Below are positions 1 to 11,700 of a stretch of 19,165 bases of DNA, one piece after another. The stretch lies in assembly GCF_000499385.1 (NCBI RefSeq), contig NW_013654570.1:1-19165 (forward strand), written 5' to 3'. Numbering within the stretch: the first letter of the stretch is position 1; every line of letters begins with the position of its first letter. A program made the position numbers and the translations under genes. The stretch is from Eimeria necatrix. Its lineage: Eukaryota; Apicomplexa; Conoidasida; Eucoccidiorida; Eimeriidae. A model generated the notes under the pieces. That model was not told the DNA's origin, ran no database searches, and worked only from the letters and a program-made list of their open reading frames with translations.

Positions 1-477
1 TGGTCCTTAAATTATACTGGCAGGGCCAACTTATTTCAAGTGTGAGTGGCAGAAAGTAGCTACATGTTCGCGAAGTCGCGGCAGCACGCTAAGCCTGATC
101 ATCCGTATGACGTCCTTGCCTCTTATGATATGCGACATCCTTGGCCCTTTTCGTGCTTTCAAGACTTTCTGAATAACGAATAAAGCAATAGTATGCATTT
201 GGATGACAGCGTCGTGTGCGAAGAGTTCGTTTGTGGTCTAAGCTATGCCTAGAGTTCCTGACTTCGAGGCGTCTCGATGCTGTGATGCATTTCTATTGAA
301 GTAAATGCAAGAGAGTGTCTGGTGCACACAAAAATGACAGCGTCGCAGTTGTGGGTGTACATTCTTTGACACACATTCACGCTCACATCCGACTACATCT
401 CTTTTCTTTTGCCTGAAATATATATTTTGGGCCATGCGCCACTTGTAGAGTGTTGAATGCCGCTTTCTATGCACCAG
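1..477. other. Left end, no confident unit
   Basis: No recognisable gene. Weak candidates on the + strand are AAA at 53 (CAG acceptor, donor GTAGCT with C instead of G) and a 4-base spacing at 210-213 (CAG, then GTGTGC). Neither meets the standard used elsewhere. Confidence 0.5.
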
Positions 478-2733
478 CAAGTATGTCTAGCGGCTGTAGC
501 CCTCGACCCAAACGTTTAACTGAATGAAATCTTGTGTTATTGGTTCGATTTTGCAGACGCGTAGATGTTCGTGTTTGTGTGCGAAACCGCGAAACCGTCA
601 GATGAACAAGAGAACAAGTGCATTGAAGGAAGCCCTTCTTGCTACAGCTGGTTCCTGGAAGCTTTTGCTTCCCGGGACCAGTTCTAGCAAGAAGGGCTTC
701 CCTGAAAGCCGCCTTCAGGTGAAACGGGTCACATTTTTGATAAACGACAGGTAATTATATTTTCTGGCTAGATTATATTTCCATAAATAAGGGAGTATGC
801 TTGGGGCTTCTGCACATTGCACATTCACAGTTTTTTTGATGCATTGAAGAACCTTTATGGGGTGTACCAGCATACTTTTTTTTTCGCATTGTAGGCTGTG
901 ATCTGATTCAAAGGGGGCGATTTACTTCATGCAGCGCCTCCTTCTGTAAACTTTAAGAACAGTTTGGCTGGCGATGTGAATGTTGCGCTTACCAACCAAA
1001 ACAATTGGCTCCTAGTAACTGGATTGAAGTGCCGAACATAAGCCTGTGAGTCTATGCTTTACGTTAAGCACATCTGTAGGCCAAATATAGGCGACCGCTG
1101 GTTGTTCTTCAATAGCTGTGCCACATAGCGTTGATTACTGAAGCGGCATTCACCCGCCTGAGCTATATTATTTTGTGGCAGGGCCTTTTTGAAAATTCAG
1201 CGATCTTTTCTAGGCCCGTGCGCGTGTGGCTTTGAGGCTAGAGCCCACCGTAGTCCCCTACGCGTGCTGAGTATCTGTACGTGGTGTGTGCTTTTTCCAG
1301 GCAGTAAGCTTCGCACTTGGCCATTTTCCGTTGTAGAGTTTAAGAAATGGTCTTCGGCTTCGTTTTTCCAGTTGTGTAAGAGCTCTCCAAAACCATTTAT
1401 TTACACAGTAAAAGCCATACCGCCCTCCTTCTCATAAGTGAGGACAAGAGCTGTTATCTTGTCAGGCGGTGTGTTAAACCGATCAAAATGATTTTTGTAC
1501 TAAACGTGCAAGACCTTGCGTCCAAAAGAAATCATGAACAATGCTGGGAGTAGCAGCCAGTTGCATGCAGTGGCAAAACACATCCCCTTGAACTGGCACG
1601 CCTGTCCTGCGTCGCTTCAAAGCTTAAATTTTTATCGAACAGGTGCCTGCCAAGGCAAACATTGGCATTGGCATCATTTTGCAGCGTGGCAGTGCAAGGT
1701 TTGCATGCATTAGGACGTGAGCGGGCTAGCATAAGAGCAAACATGCCACATGCAACTTGTCGGTTTTATCGGAAGTAGTTGAACAATCCTGGGCACTGAA
1801 ATGCAAGGCTAGCAGTGAGGTGGTAGACTATTGCTGCGTTATGCAGACCCACCGGGTTTTTCCTGCTTGCTTGCAATTGAACATTTTGGAAAAGGTTTCC
1901 AGCTGATACGGTTACTCTCAGTAGTCTCGCTATGTGCGAAGAACATTGTCTGTTGTTTGAATTTACTGATCTGTCATTTACAAGCATGTATGTTTGCTAC
2001 ATGGAACTCGTGGACAAGCGGTAACTGAAATTGAAAGAAGATTCCTAAAGGATCGCATTCGATACTCAAGAACGTGAATGCTTGATACTCAAGAACGTGA
2101 ATGTTTGTGGTGACATCTGGTCAACGATTAAGTACTGCTAATGTGGTTTTTCAAGGTCAAACTTCCATCAGGCGGTATGAGATGCCTGCAAATGGCACTC
2201 ATGAGGCTGAACGTCGTAGCGCTGCGTCTTACGGTGCACTCAGTCAGAGCTAGGAAACGAACAAGAGCGCAACTCGTTAGGCCGCACGAGCAGGCGCGTC
2301 TAAGCAGGTTTTGCCCTACGCTTTAGTTGCAGTGCAAGCGTTTCTTTATTACTCTAAACGGCGTTGACCAAGCGGCCGTAGCTGGCATCGTGCGAGCGCC
2401 CCTCAATTTCACTATTTAAAATTTTTGTGAGCTAGGCTGTAAGCTCAATTTAAAGATTCCATGCAGTTCTGGAGCGATGTATATGAATTCTTGCATGGCG
2501 TTTCGCTAACCAAAAAATATTAGGAATGAGTCTGTGTTGCATGCGCTACGGCGCCTTCGTTTTAGGCAATGTGGCTCAAAGTTGGTTGGGATGCATGACT
2601 GGCGGGAAAGGTGGATGCGTACACCCATTTACCCCTCCTTAGATACAACGGCACTCAAAAACGGTGAAGGTTTTTGGCTAGTTGATGAAAGCAATTTCTG
2701 CCATGACATTCTACGTTTGTTTCGCGCAAGAAA
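478..2733 (+). CDS. Microexon block A: ten candidate single-codon exons
   Basis: Candidate exons by first base, with acceptor and donor: CAA 478 (CAG, GTATGT); GGA 792 (AAG, GTATGC); CCT 1043 (AAG, GTGAGT); GCA 1301 (CAG, GTAAGC, after a run of pyrimidines); GCG 1466 (CAG, GTGTGT); GAC 1714 (TAG, GTGAGC); CAT 1985 (AAG, GTATGT); GCG 2172 (CAG, GTATGA); GCT 2436 (TAG, GTAAGC); AAA 2731 (AAG, GTATGC). Intervals are 314, 251, 258, 165, 248, 271, 187, 264 and 295 bp. Conceptual residues are Q, G, P, A, A, D, H, A, A, K. The AAG-acceptor members (792, 1043, 1985, 2731) are the weakest individually and are supported mainly because they fall where the spacing expects a unit. Confidence 0.6.
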
Positions 2734-5700
2734 GTATGCGACAAACACTGCTGCGTTAGGCAAGAGTAGTTTCAAGGAGCTAAGGATTTCTATGCTAAAG
2801 TAGGAAGAGGACATGGCTTATATAGAATTGGACAGAAAAGAGACACGATAAAAATGAACTGATGGTCCTACCAGAACATTGCATCCCTGGAAGTGTTCCT
2901 TCTGCAGGTGCCTCTGCTTTCGGTGAAAATTCTAACTGATGAATGAAACTGGCAACAATTTAAGAAAAACGCTCTGCTGGCTGTGTTCATATGCAAAAAG
3001 TGATGTTCGTTTTGATGATTTTAACCGAGGCTGGCGGGCGAATCTGTGGATACCACATGAGACTGTGCAATGCGTTAAGTGCTGAAAAACTGCCACGCAA
3101 TAGGCCGTGAGCTCAATCTTGCAGCTTTGAGATTTGACCGTTACCTAAAGCGACCTAGAGAGCTGGCAGAGCAACGAATGATTTACTCAAATGTTTTTGA
3201 GGGCGTATCAGACACGCAGTCACTTAAGAAGACACTGAGAGGCTATCATGCGGGCAATCTGCACTATCTACAAGGCGGTGCGTTTGTTGTCAGAAGAAAG
3301 CAGACAGGTTTCGATGCGTAGGTCTTCATGGTGCTCGGCAGCAGGAGGATCTGAGCAGAGTCATGAACAAATGTTGCTTTTATTACTTATGCCTAGTTTT
3401 TGTTCACTGCCCTTCTTCAGAACCGCATTTGCTGCAGTGCGTCAACAAGACGATTTTCGATGCACTACCTCAGTATGTTAATATCTGCTTGTTTCAGGTT
3501 GTGAGTTTGATGTTTGCTTAACTCATTTTACATTGTGCACGAAGGGGACCAGCAATACTCCTTGTGTGATAGTAGTTAGCAGCTGAGAAGGTACTGCGCG
3601 GCTGCCACAACAGAAAAAAATACGTGAATGACAAGCACTTCAAGAAACTGACAAACTGTGTTTTGCTCTTTGCTCGTGTTCCGAATAATGTTTGGCGGAA
3701 CAATACACGAGTTTTTCACACCGCTTACGGTTGATTAACTTGTACACATCGTCTCAGAGTTGAAGGTTACTCAATCAGGAAGTGAGCTTGGCTCACTGCA
3801 TTTCACGTTTTTACTGCTTTGGCTTTTTGCATATAATATATACGCATAACGTCGGAAAAAAGGGTGAAAAAATGTAGCAAGCTTGACGGCAGTGTGTGGC
3901 ATCTCATACCCATATATCCTCCCCACAGTTACGTTTCGTTGCATACTGCCTTCTAAATTTCGCTAAATTACAACGCATTGCCTGCATGAATGAAAACGGT
4001 ATGCATCTTATTGGGTTTTCTGTGCACTACCTTAGACCGTGCGGTATACTGAACTATAGTACATGCCTCTGCGATTGTCAGCAGACTTGTTACACTTTTG
4101 AAAAAAAGCCACGCATGTAAAACAAAGTGTTGTGATATTGCCATCACAGGGTCATGTTTTGAGTTCACCTGACATGTTACTTCTCATTACAGCTCTTTAG
4201 GTGTAATACGCGGTCATAGGCCTTTAAGTCGGGCACGAGCTGAAGAACTCGAACAACACACACATTCATATGCAGGCTCATGATTTGGCAAATTTCTGCA
4301 ACAACCTATTCAGTCACTGTGAGGCGAAGTGGGTGAGTCAAGAAGAGGGCGACAGCGCGCTTGAAATGTTTGAGTGGAAAATCTGTACAATCGTGGCCCT
4401 CTAGGTATTTGGTCTTCTACTGCTTTAGGTTTTACAACAGCACGAAATCTTTTTGACGACGTCTAGGGGACGCGTCTTTTATGCTTTGTTACGACAGTAC
4501 GTACGCTCATCAGAAAGTGCGCTACCAACAGTTTGCGTAGCGCCGTTGTATAAAAGGTCAAAGCTGCAAATTCACAAGAAGGCGCATTATTGTCTCCTAG
4601 AGATGCGTCGGAACCATGCGACTTAAAATGACCGGTGCATTCCCCACAAAAAGCTCGCAACAGTGACGTTGATCAAGCAGGCAGTAGGCTTGAACCATCA
4701 CTTTGCGCCCATGAAGAATGTATCTGAGTGTGCCAGAAATATAAAACAAGTTTGTATTTGCGTATGAATTTCAACGCTCATGCACACGCTTGCTGAAAGT
4801 AATGCCTGTCAGAAAGTTTCGTCTCGTGTTAGCTGCGCACGTTGTAATGCGCCATAGTGATAATGACTGCCTGCGCGAAAGTCAAATTCCACGTATCTGC
4901 TAGTTTGATTTCTAGCCGCGCACGTTATAACATGACACATAATGACAGCTGCTGGGATATCAATTAATACGAAGGTGCAGGTAATGGGCACAATGGCGCG
5001 GAGGCGGCTGAAATAAGGAAGTAAGTGATTTAACCGCAAGCAAAGCACATTCATCTTTCTGAGGACAGCTGAGAAAGGTTAGATTTCTGTCTTAACGTAT
5101 GCAGGTTTTTAAGACCTTTGAGCCTTGAGAAACTAGAATTATGTTCAAAAATTGGAGGGTCTTTTCGAAGAGGCGGAGGCTGAATTCTTCTAAAAATACA
5201 AGCAAGTATGTTGCAATCGCACTGAAGTTGACAGCTTGTGGGAACACGTTGAACAAAATATGGCAGGGTTCCACATCCTAGTGCTGGAACAGCCATAATG
5301 TGTAAGCTATTGGTGCCACATATAGTATGGAATAAAGGTGCTTCAACGGTGCATCCTGTGCGTGGCAGCTACTGCTGTTTCTTGAGTCGTGCCGACCTCT
5401 GCCTTTTCAAAATTCGCTTAGTCTTTGTTACACGAAACTAAGGTAGCGTATGATTATACAGTTAGGCAACGAAGCGACACGCACCAGGCTGTGAGCTTGA
5501 AGCCTACTCCCATGTACAAGCAGCAATTTACATTTGAGCTCATCCATAGCTTTACTTGGGCCGTCTTCAAGTTGTGTTGAGCTGTGGCACCGACAGATAC
5601 TGCGGGTCACCAACGATGGAACAAAATTGGTGGTGCACTGTGAACAAAATAGCTGGCTTGCAGCTCTTAACTACGCTAAGTCTTCTCAATGTATTTCGTG

Positions 5701-8700
5701 GAATAGGCAAACAGTGGAAAGTAGCATTCGCCAACCTAGATGCAGCAGCGTTTTTTTGAACTAGCTAGTAAGCCAGTGTCCTGTTCAAGTGCTGGTAGCC
5801 TACAAGCGCATTTTTACAAGCGCGTGCTGCTTACAACCGCTGCTAGAAACTCACGGGTTTATCCACTAGCCCTTCAACATCTTCGAAGTTGCACAGAAGA
5901 AAGAATGACGCCTTGTCCAGAATCCGATATGCCGCTCTATAGAAAAGTAGCTCTCCTGTGCACGCCTTGTAATACTGCAACTAATTTTCGGGTGGATAAA
6001 GTGGCTGTGCGGCGCAAAGCAAGTGAGCGATCATTTAGTTGAGTCGTTAGTGACAGGTAGTCTTCCTGTTCTAGGGTCTGCCCTGAATCTTTTATTGATT
6101 TTTCCCGAGAATAGATATTTTGAGGTTTCTTTAAGTATATCGTACTTTGCCACTGTATCAAAAACTTGAAGTGAAGAAAGCGCTACGAAGTACAGTCAGC
6201 AGCTTTTCGAGAGAATGCTGAAACACAGCGTTAAAATGTCATGATATTGCACTTGTGGTAGCGTGGCATGTACATTCACAGATAGATGCAAGCGTATAGG
6301 TTGCGTCTAAGACGTGCAAAAATCGTGATAGCGGCCTGCACTAGCAAGTACGCTGTGAAGATTCAAGCATGCATAGTGTTCCCATGCTAGTTACAGAAAC
6401 GCCGGAAAATTAGTGAAGAACTGAAGAGATGCCTTCGACATTGAGTGAGCAGGTAGCTACTGAAGAATCCCACCGCATATAACCGAAGTCACAGTTTGCA
6501 TTTGCCGACTTCCTGGATTTGTGAGCCGCCTGTTTTTTCTGCACTGTTCAGCAAGTTACGGGTAGGCGTGCCGTTCCTATCGAGTACTGCGCCTCAGGCT
6601 GTACGCTAGATCATGCCTGCGCAAGAAATTGCTGAGAAAACGACTACTGGAGTTATATTATAAAAAACAAAGCTACATTACCCCATTTTTCCTATGCAGG
6701 CTTGCACGAGCACCAGCAAAAGTTTCTTTTAATGTTGCAGCAGCCGCAGCAATTTGGTGTTGCTACTCAAGGGGCCTGGAGCAGCAGCAGGCGGCAGCAA
6801 GTTACCGTGTACGCAGAGCAGACAGCAAGGCTGCTCCTGCTGTTGCACCAGCAATGCTTCTACTTGCTGCTGCTTTTGAGAGCCGGCTTGATACAGGCTC
6901 GCCTAAACGTAAACAAGTCCTTCGTACCTTCATACATTCGCAGAAATTTCAGCATATCAAATGAGCGCAAGTGGCAAAAACGGGCTAACTTAGAAGTTCT
7001 CCAGACAAACAGTTAACTAACCAGAAAGTAAGTAAAATTTCAAGCGTTGACCAATTATCATAATAACCGTAAACGAACATATTGATATAAGCCAACGCGT
7101 AACAGTGGCATGATCCCCTTCACGATGATGTCTGTGAATCACAAGGCCCCCACACATGCACTTTTGCTCCCATTATCACTTCCGTCAACTGGCATGTGCT
7201 GTGGCTGCTATTAAAAATGTGGTTAAAAATGTGGTTTTGTGACCATGGGAAACCAGGGAGTAGGAAAAAAGCAAAGTGGGCTAAGGCAATATGCACGGTT
7301 GCTTCAGGGACGACATAATGACCCCACGCTTCAAAACAGATTGCAAGGATGTAAAATTATATGGTGCATGCACTACAGCAGGAGTTTGCTACTGCATACG
7401 CGCTCAACCATCGCAGTGATTAAATCCAGTTTTTTGATGAAGTGGCGGGCATAAAAAAGCTTACCAACACATGAGCGACAAAACTGCATGGGAATGTTGC
7501 AGGCAGTACGACTGTTTTTTCACACGCACTTAATGATGAAACATAATGATGTAGTGGAATTGCGCTAATTGAAATTTGCAATACATTGTATTCAGGCAAT
7601 TATCAAGATCTCTTTCTGGCTAAACCGCATAAAGTGAGCTTGGTCCAGACGAACTGAAGTGTGCGCCGACTGAGATAGCCATTGATGTGGTAGAGATTTC
7701 GCGAGTCAGCCAGTATGCATTATTCCTTCTACATACAGCGGGAGAAAAAGAAGCTGGAGCACGCAGCAAAACCTACACACCTGCGCGAGCGCTCTTGGCC
7801 TGCGATACGACTAATCCATTTGTCAAAATCCTCCAGCACGGTGGTTAAGGTAGTTTTGGACTTCCGCTACGGACTTAACGCGTTTCAGACGGTACGCGCG
7901 GAGCGGTTCCTACACAAGGTCATGGGCATTAAGAACATTTGTGGCTTTGCCAACGTAGACGTAACGCTTGCATAGAAGGCGCAGAAGCTTTGTAGTAAAA
8001 CACTTTTTAGGAAGCAACATATGCCTGGCCCTTTCTGTAGCCTCTCGCCTTTTCAGGCTTAACGATTCGCGCGTCGATGTCTGCGCCGCATGGATCTGAT
8101 TGACGTGTATGCAGCTTCTATGATTGCAGCCAAACAGAAATCCCACCTTCCAGGCAGTACGACCATTCCTTAAAAGGGCAACAAGGGCCCTGTTGTTGAG
8201 TTGTTTCTAGCGGCAGTGCATTGTCGAAAGTGCAGAAGAAATGAATAAAGCAATGCTGTGGGGAACGAGATGCAGGTTTCTGGTAGGACAGCCACTTAAG
8301 CAACGCTTATAATGCAAATCCTTTTATAATACAAGTAGAATCACCGTTAAATTCATGTATATCTAGTAATTTTCTTACCTCTAATTCTACTTATTCTAAT
8401 AATTCATTACCTTCTACCATATCTATTTTATTTAAAACAGAATTATATTAGGAGCTCCTACTTGTTTTATCCCGTCTGATTTTACAGTCTTCCACATATC
8501 TTCTGGTGCTTTGATATTTGACTCAACTTTTATAAATTTTAGTACCAAATTGCTTCGCCAACAGGAAGTGCGCTTGATATCTGGGTACAGCCGGCAAACT
8601 GTGAAGCCACGCCTGTCCGCTCCTCAATGTAATTTTAAGGTCGTCGGATTTTAATGAGGCGAACTAAAAAAGCTGGCACATGTTTCAAAGATGTCGCAAG

Positions 8701-11700
8701 TAATCAAATGACGTGTTGCTCTCTGATGCATGCTTGCAGACGAGTTACATTGATACAGGCATATTAGAAAGCGACTTCGTGAAAGAAGGCTCTACTGCAC
8801 CATTGTGCCTCAGGAAGTATGCATGATGCGCATGCGCATCTGACACTGCCCCAAGTCTACGTTTACTGTTTGTTCACAGGCCTGGTCATTCAATTAAAGC
8901 GCTTGTCACATAAATGCGGTCCTCACGAACGGGGTGTATTCATAGGTACACTTTGGATTTGCACTGCAACAGGCAGTATGCTAAGTCCTCGACTAAGATC
9001 ATGAACGGTGAATGGAGTGGACTGAGGAGTGTCAAGCTGATCCGCGCCAGTTCGTGGCTAGTTGCTCTGGAAGCAAGTATGATAAGTAACAAGACGAATC
9101 TAGGGGGAGCAAACAGTGTCTGGGCTATAACAAAATGAGAATATGTCGTGTCAGCATGTATGTTCGAGTAGCGACGTGACTTCACTATATGTGTAAAGGC
9201 TTCTGTAGAAACATAACTTTTTTGAATGCGATGCACGTTTACTGGATTCTACATGATATGCAGAAAACGGACAAGTGCCGTCTAGCAGAGGGCATTAGAA
9301 CTCATCTCAAGCGTGTTGGTAATGCTTCTCTTTGGCAACCATGCTTGGAAAGGACGTCGGGAGTTATTATTTGATTCGCAGGTTAGGGTCAGTATATATG
9401 TATCAGTCCTGCTCTCTACATCCTACTTCAAGGAAGTACGCATTACGTTTGCTGTTAATGGCCTGAAGCTAACTTCCGCTTCGTAAACGGCAAAAATCTT
9501 AAAATGCGGAGACATATTCGTGAGTACGAAAAATCGAAGTTTCTTAGCTTGTTGCTAAGTGACGAAGTAGCACACCAACCTTTAGTGATAGCAGTGAGCG
9601 GGCGCGTTTGCTACTGCTTCTGGACTCAGGAAGCAGAGTAGTGTGCCGAATTCGTTTTGTCTAAATATACTTAATCATGCAGTGTGACAAGAGAGCATCG
9701 CCATGCATCAGTGCGTGAGTGAAGCGTAAAACAGAAAAATGTCGGTTTACAGTGGCAGAATTGAGCAACTAGAAATTGGTCCAATCGCCATAGTATTAAG
9801 GTTCCTGCTGCACAAAATGAAATAAGTCAAATGTTGCATGAATTTAACTCTATCAGAATAGCTGGATTTCAACATTACGATAAGTGGTAGCTGCTCCAAT
9901 GAAACAAGAGAAAAATAGCCTCTCCTTTGCATGCATATGGCCCCAAATTCCACATATATTGCCTACTCTCATCAAGGTCACGTAAGTGCAACCAAATAAG
10001 AGAGAGGAAGAACAATAATAGAATGATGGGGCCTGAGATGCGACGGAGAGAGACGGGGCCCTCTTGCCGATGGACTGAAAAGCAGACAAGGAGACGTTAT
10101 ATCATGTTGTTTCCTTCCAAAACCAAGCATGAGAGAGCTGGGGTCGAGACGCGGAACGAACACACGTGCATTCGACACACGCTGTACAATCTACGGCCCC
10201 ACAGTCCTAGTATACTCATTCATTTGGCTTATTCCAAACATGATATTGTGTGGAGAAGACTACAGTGATTGCCGCAGCAGCCATACGCATGCGCATATGG
10301 ATCTGCTGCCCAATCATCTACCTCAACACACTCGCCACCCCAATACAAAGCGGCTGCTTGCTCTACATAGTGTTCAATGCTGTCCCATCAGCAACACCTA
10401 TTTCTAAGCGCCGAGATAGATCTTCTCTCCCGGTAACTTACGAAACCCACAGTGCAGCCGAAGGACAGCATCGCTGACAACGGAAGCAGCAAACAACCTC
10501 CAACCAGCACGGAAACACCTTGCCAGTCTGTCCCATTGTCCCTTCGTTCAAAGTGGGAATAGTGACGCAAGAGCAAAACCTACACAAAACGTCCTGTCGT
10601 GCCCTTTGCTGCTTTCCCACATCATTTCGTCTACAAAACGCACCAGTGCGTGCTTCAGTTAGTACGTTTTACTTGTGTACAATGCAGATTCAGTGAGTCA
10701 GAATCTCATTTGTTATCGTGCACGTACTTTTGCGCTAAAGTATCTATTGTTCAGTAATAGCTATGTTGAACTAGTGCGCTGCCGTAAGCAATAACTTCGT
10801 TTTGGAAGCGCGGATATGTGCGGCATGCTTGAAGCCGACTTACATTTCGAGACAAGCCCACTGGCACGCGATAGGAAGTACGCTTATTGAGAGAACAAAC
10901 ATGAAAAACTGTTGAAAGTCATTTACTAAATTTTAAGCCTATCATGCATGCAGCAGACCTGCAGAATGTCAGGCCTGTGGACAGTTTGTAGGCAGTGGCT
11001 TTGGAATGTTCCGCCGGCACAGTTTTGCTTCCAGCTGCTTCGGCTGATTTCCATTGCTTAGGAGGGGAGAGAAGAAAACGTTAAGGGAAAACCGTCGATA
11101 AAAGTGCAATAAGACGCTGCCTATACAGTGTCCCGTATCTCAGAGAGTATGGCTTTTGTGGGCAAAGCGAGGGATCATGGTTCTCAGGAGAAATGCCGAT
11201 TACACAAATATTTTTTGACACAATCGCATCGCTTGTGTGGCAGCAACTTTTGCCTTGGAATTTCTATGGCGAGGGTGCATCGCTTGTAAAGCGCTAATTG
11301 GAGCTCCCTATACATCTGTTTGGGTACCAGAGAGGAAAAACCTTTGAAGCAGAAAATGCTCCACGCTATTAATATGAGTTTGCTGTGGCAGTTCGGCCTT
11401 ATTACGTCTCATTTGTGAATCGGAGGTCTGAGTAGACGACGGATAAAACGAATCGTTATGAAACTGCACGCCGCAGGAATGCACCACTTTCCTGAACCAG
11501 GCAGTATGTTTGTTGTCAGGAGCACAGGGGTGCATGACTTCTAGAACAAATCAGTGCTTCGCTTAAATAAGGCCCCCACTAAGCGTATACCACACACAAG
11601 GAGACATGGCTTGAGCAGAAGCTGATGCTCCGGTGACGTGAATGCTGAGAAGATATTCAACAGGAAGTTTCTTCTCATATGTTCCCTCTATACTTAAAGC

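Noticed and set aside
238..480. Short open frames of 60-110 codons throughout both strands
   Set aside because: Their lengths are as expected by chance for this composition, they overlap on both strands, and none shows a recognisable domain. This one also runs across the acceptor of the CAA unit at 478.
3941..3952. Minus-strand match AAG-GCA-GTATGC
   Set aside because: It is the only convincing minus-strand copy I saw and is consistent with chance expectation. It has no neighbours at the array spacing on that strand.
6629..7016. Gln/Leu- and Ala-rich open frames as a coding exon
   Set aside because: Two frames are open at once because of CAG/CTG triplets. The sequence lies between ordinary units with no convincing flanking splice sites of its own.
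9590..9602. 2-base spacing TAG-CA-GTGAGC, with similar sites near 1819 and 16408
   Set aside because: About five 2-base cases exist, near background. Most sit too close to a good unit and would break the reading phase.
10772..10789. 9-base spacing between TAG and GTAAGC
   Set aside because: It lies 116 bp after one unit and 90 bp before the next, closer than almost every other interval, so it is likely chance. A similar 9-base case near 5282-5301 fails for the same reason.
10990..10999. TAG-GCA-GTGGCT look-alike
   Set aside because: The donor lacks the G at its fifth base, and the site is only 118 bp after the unit at 10875.
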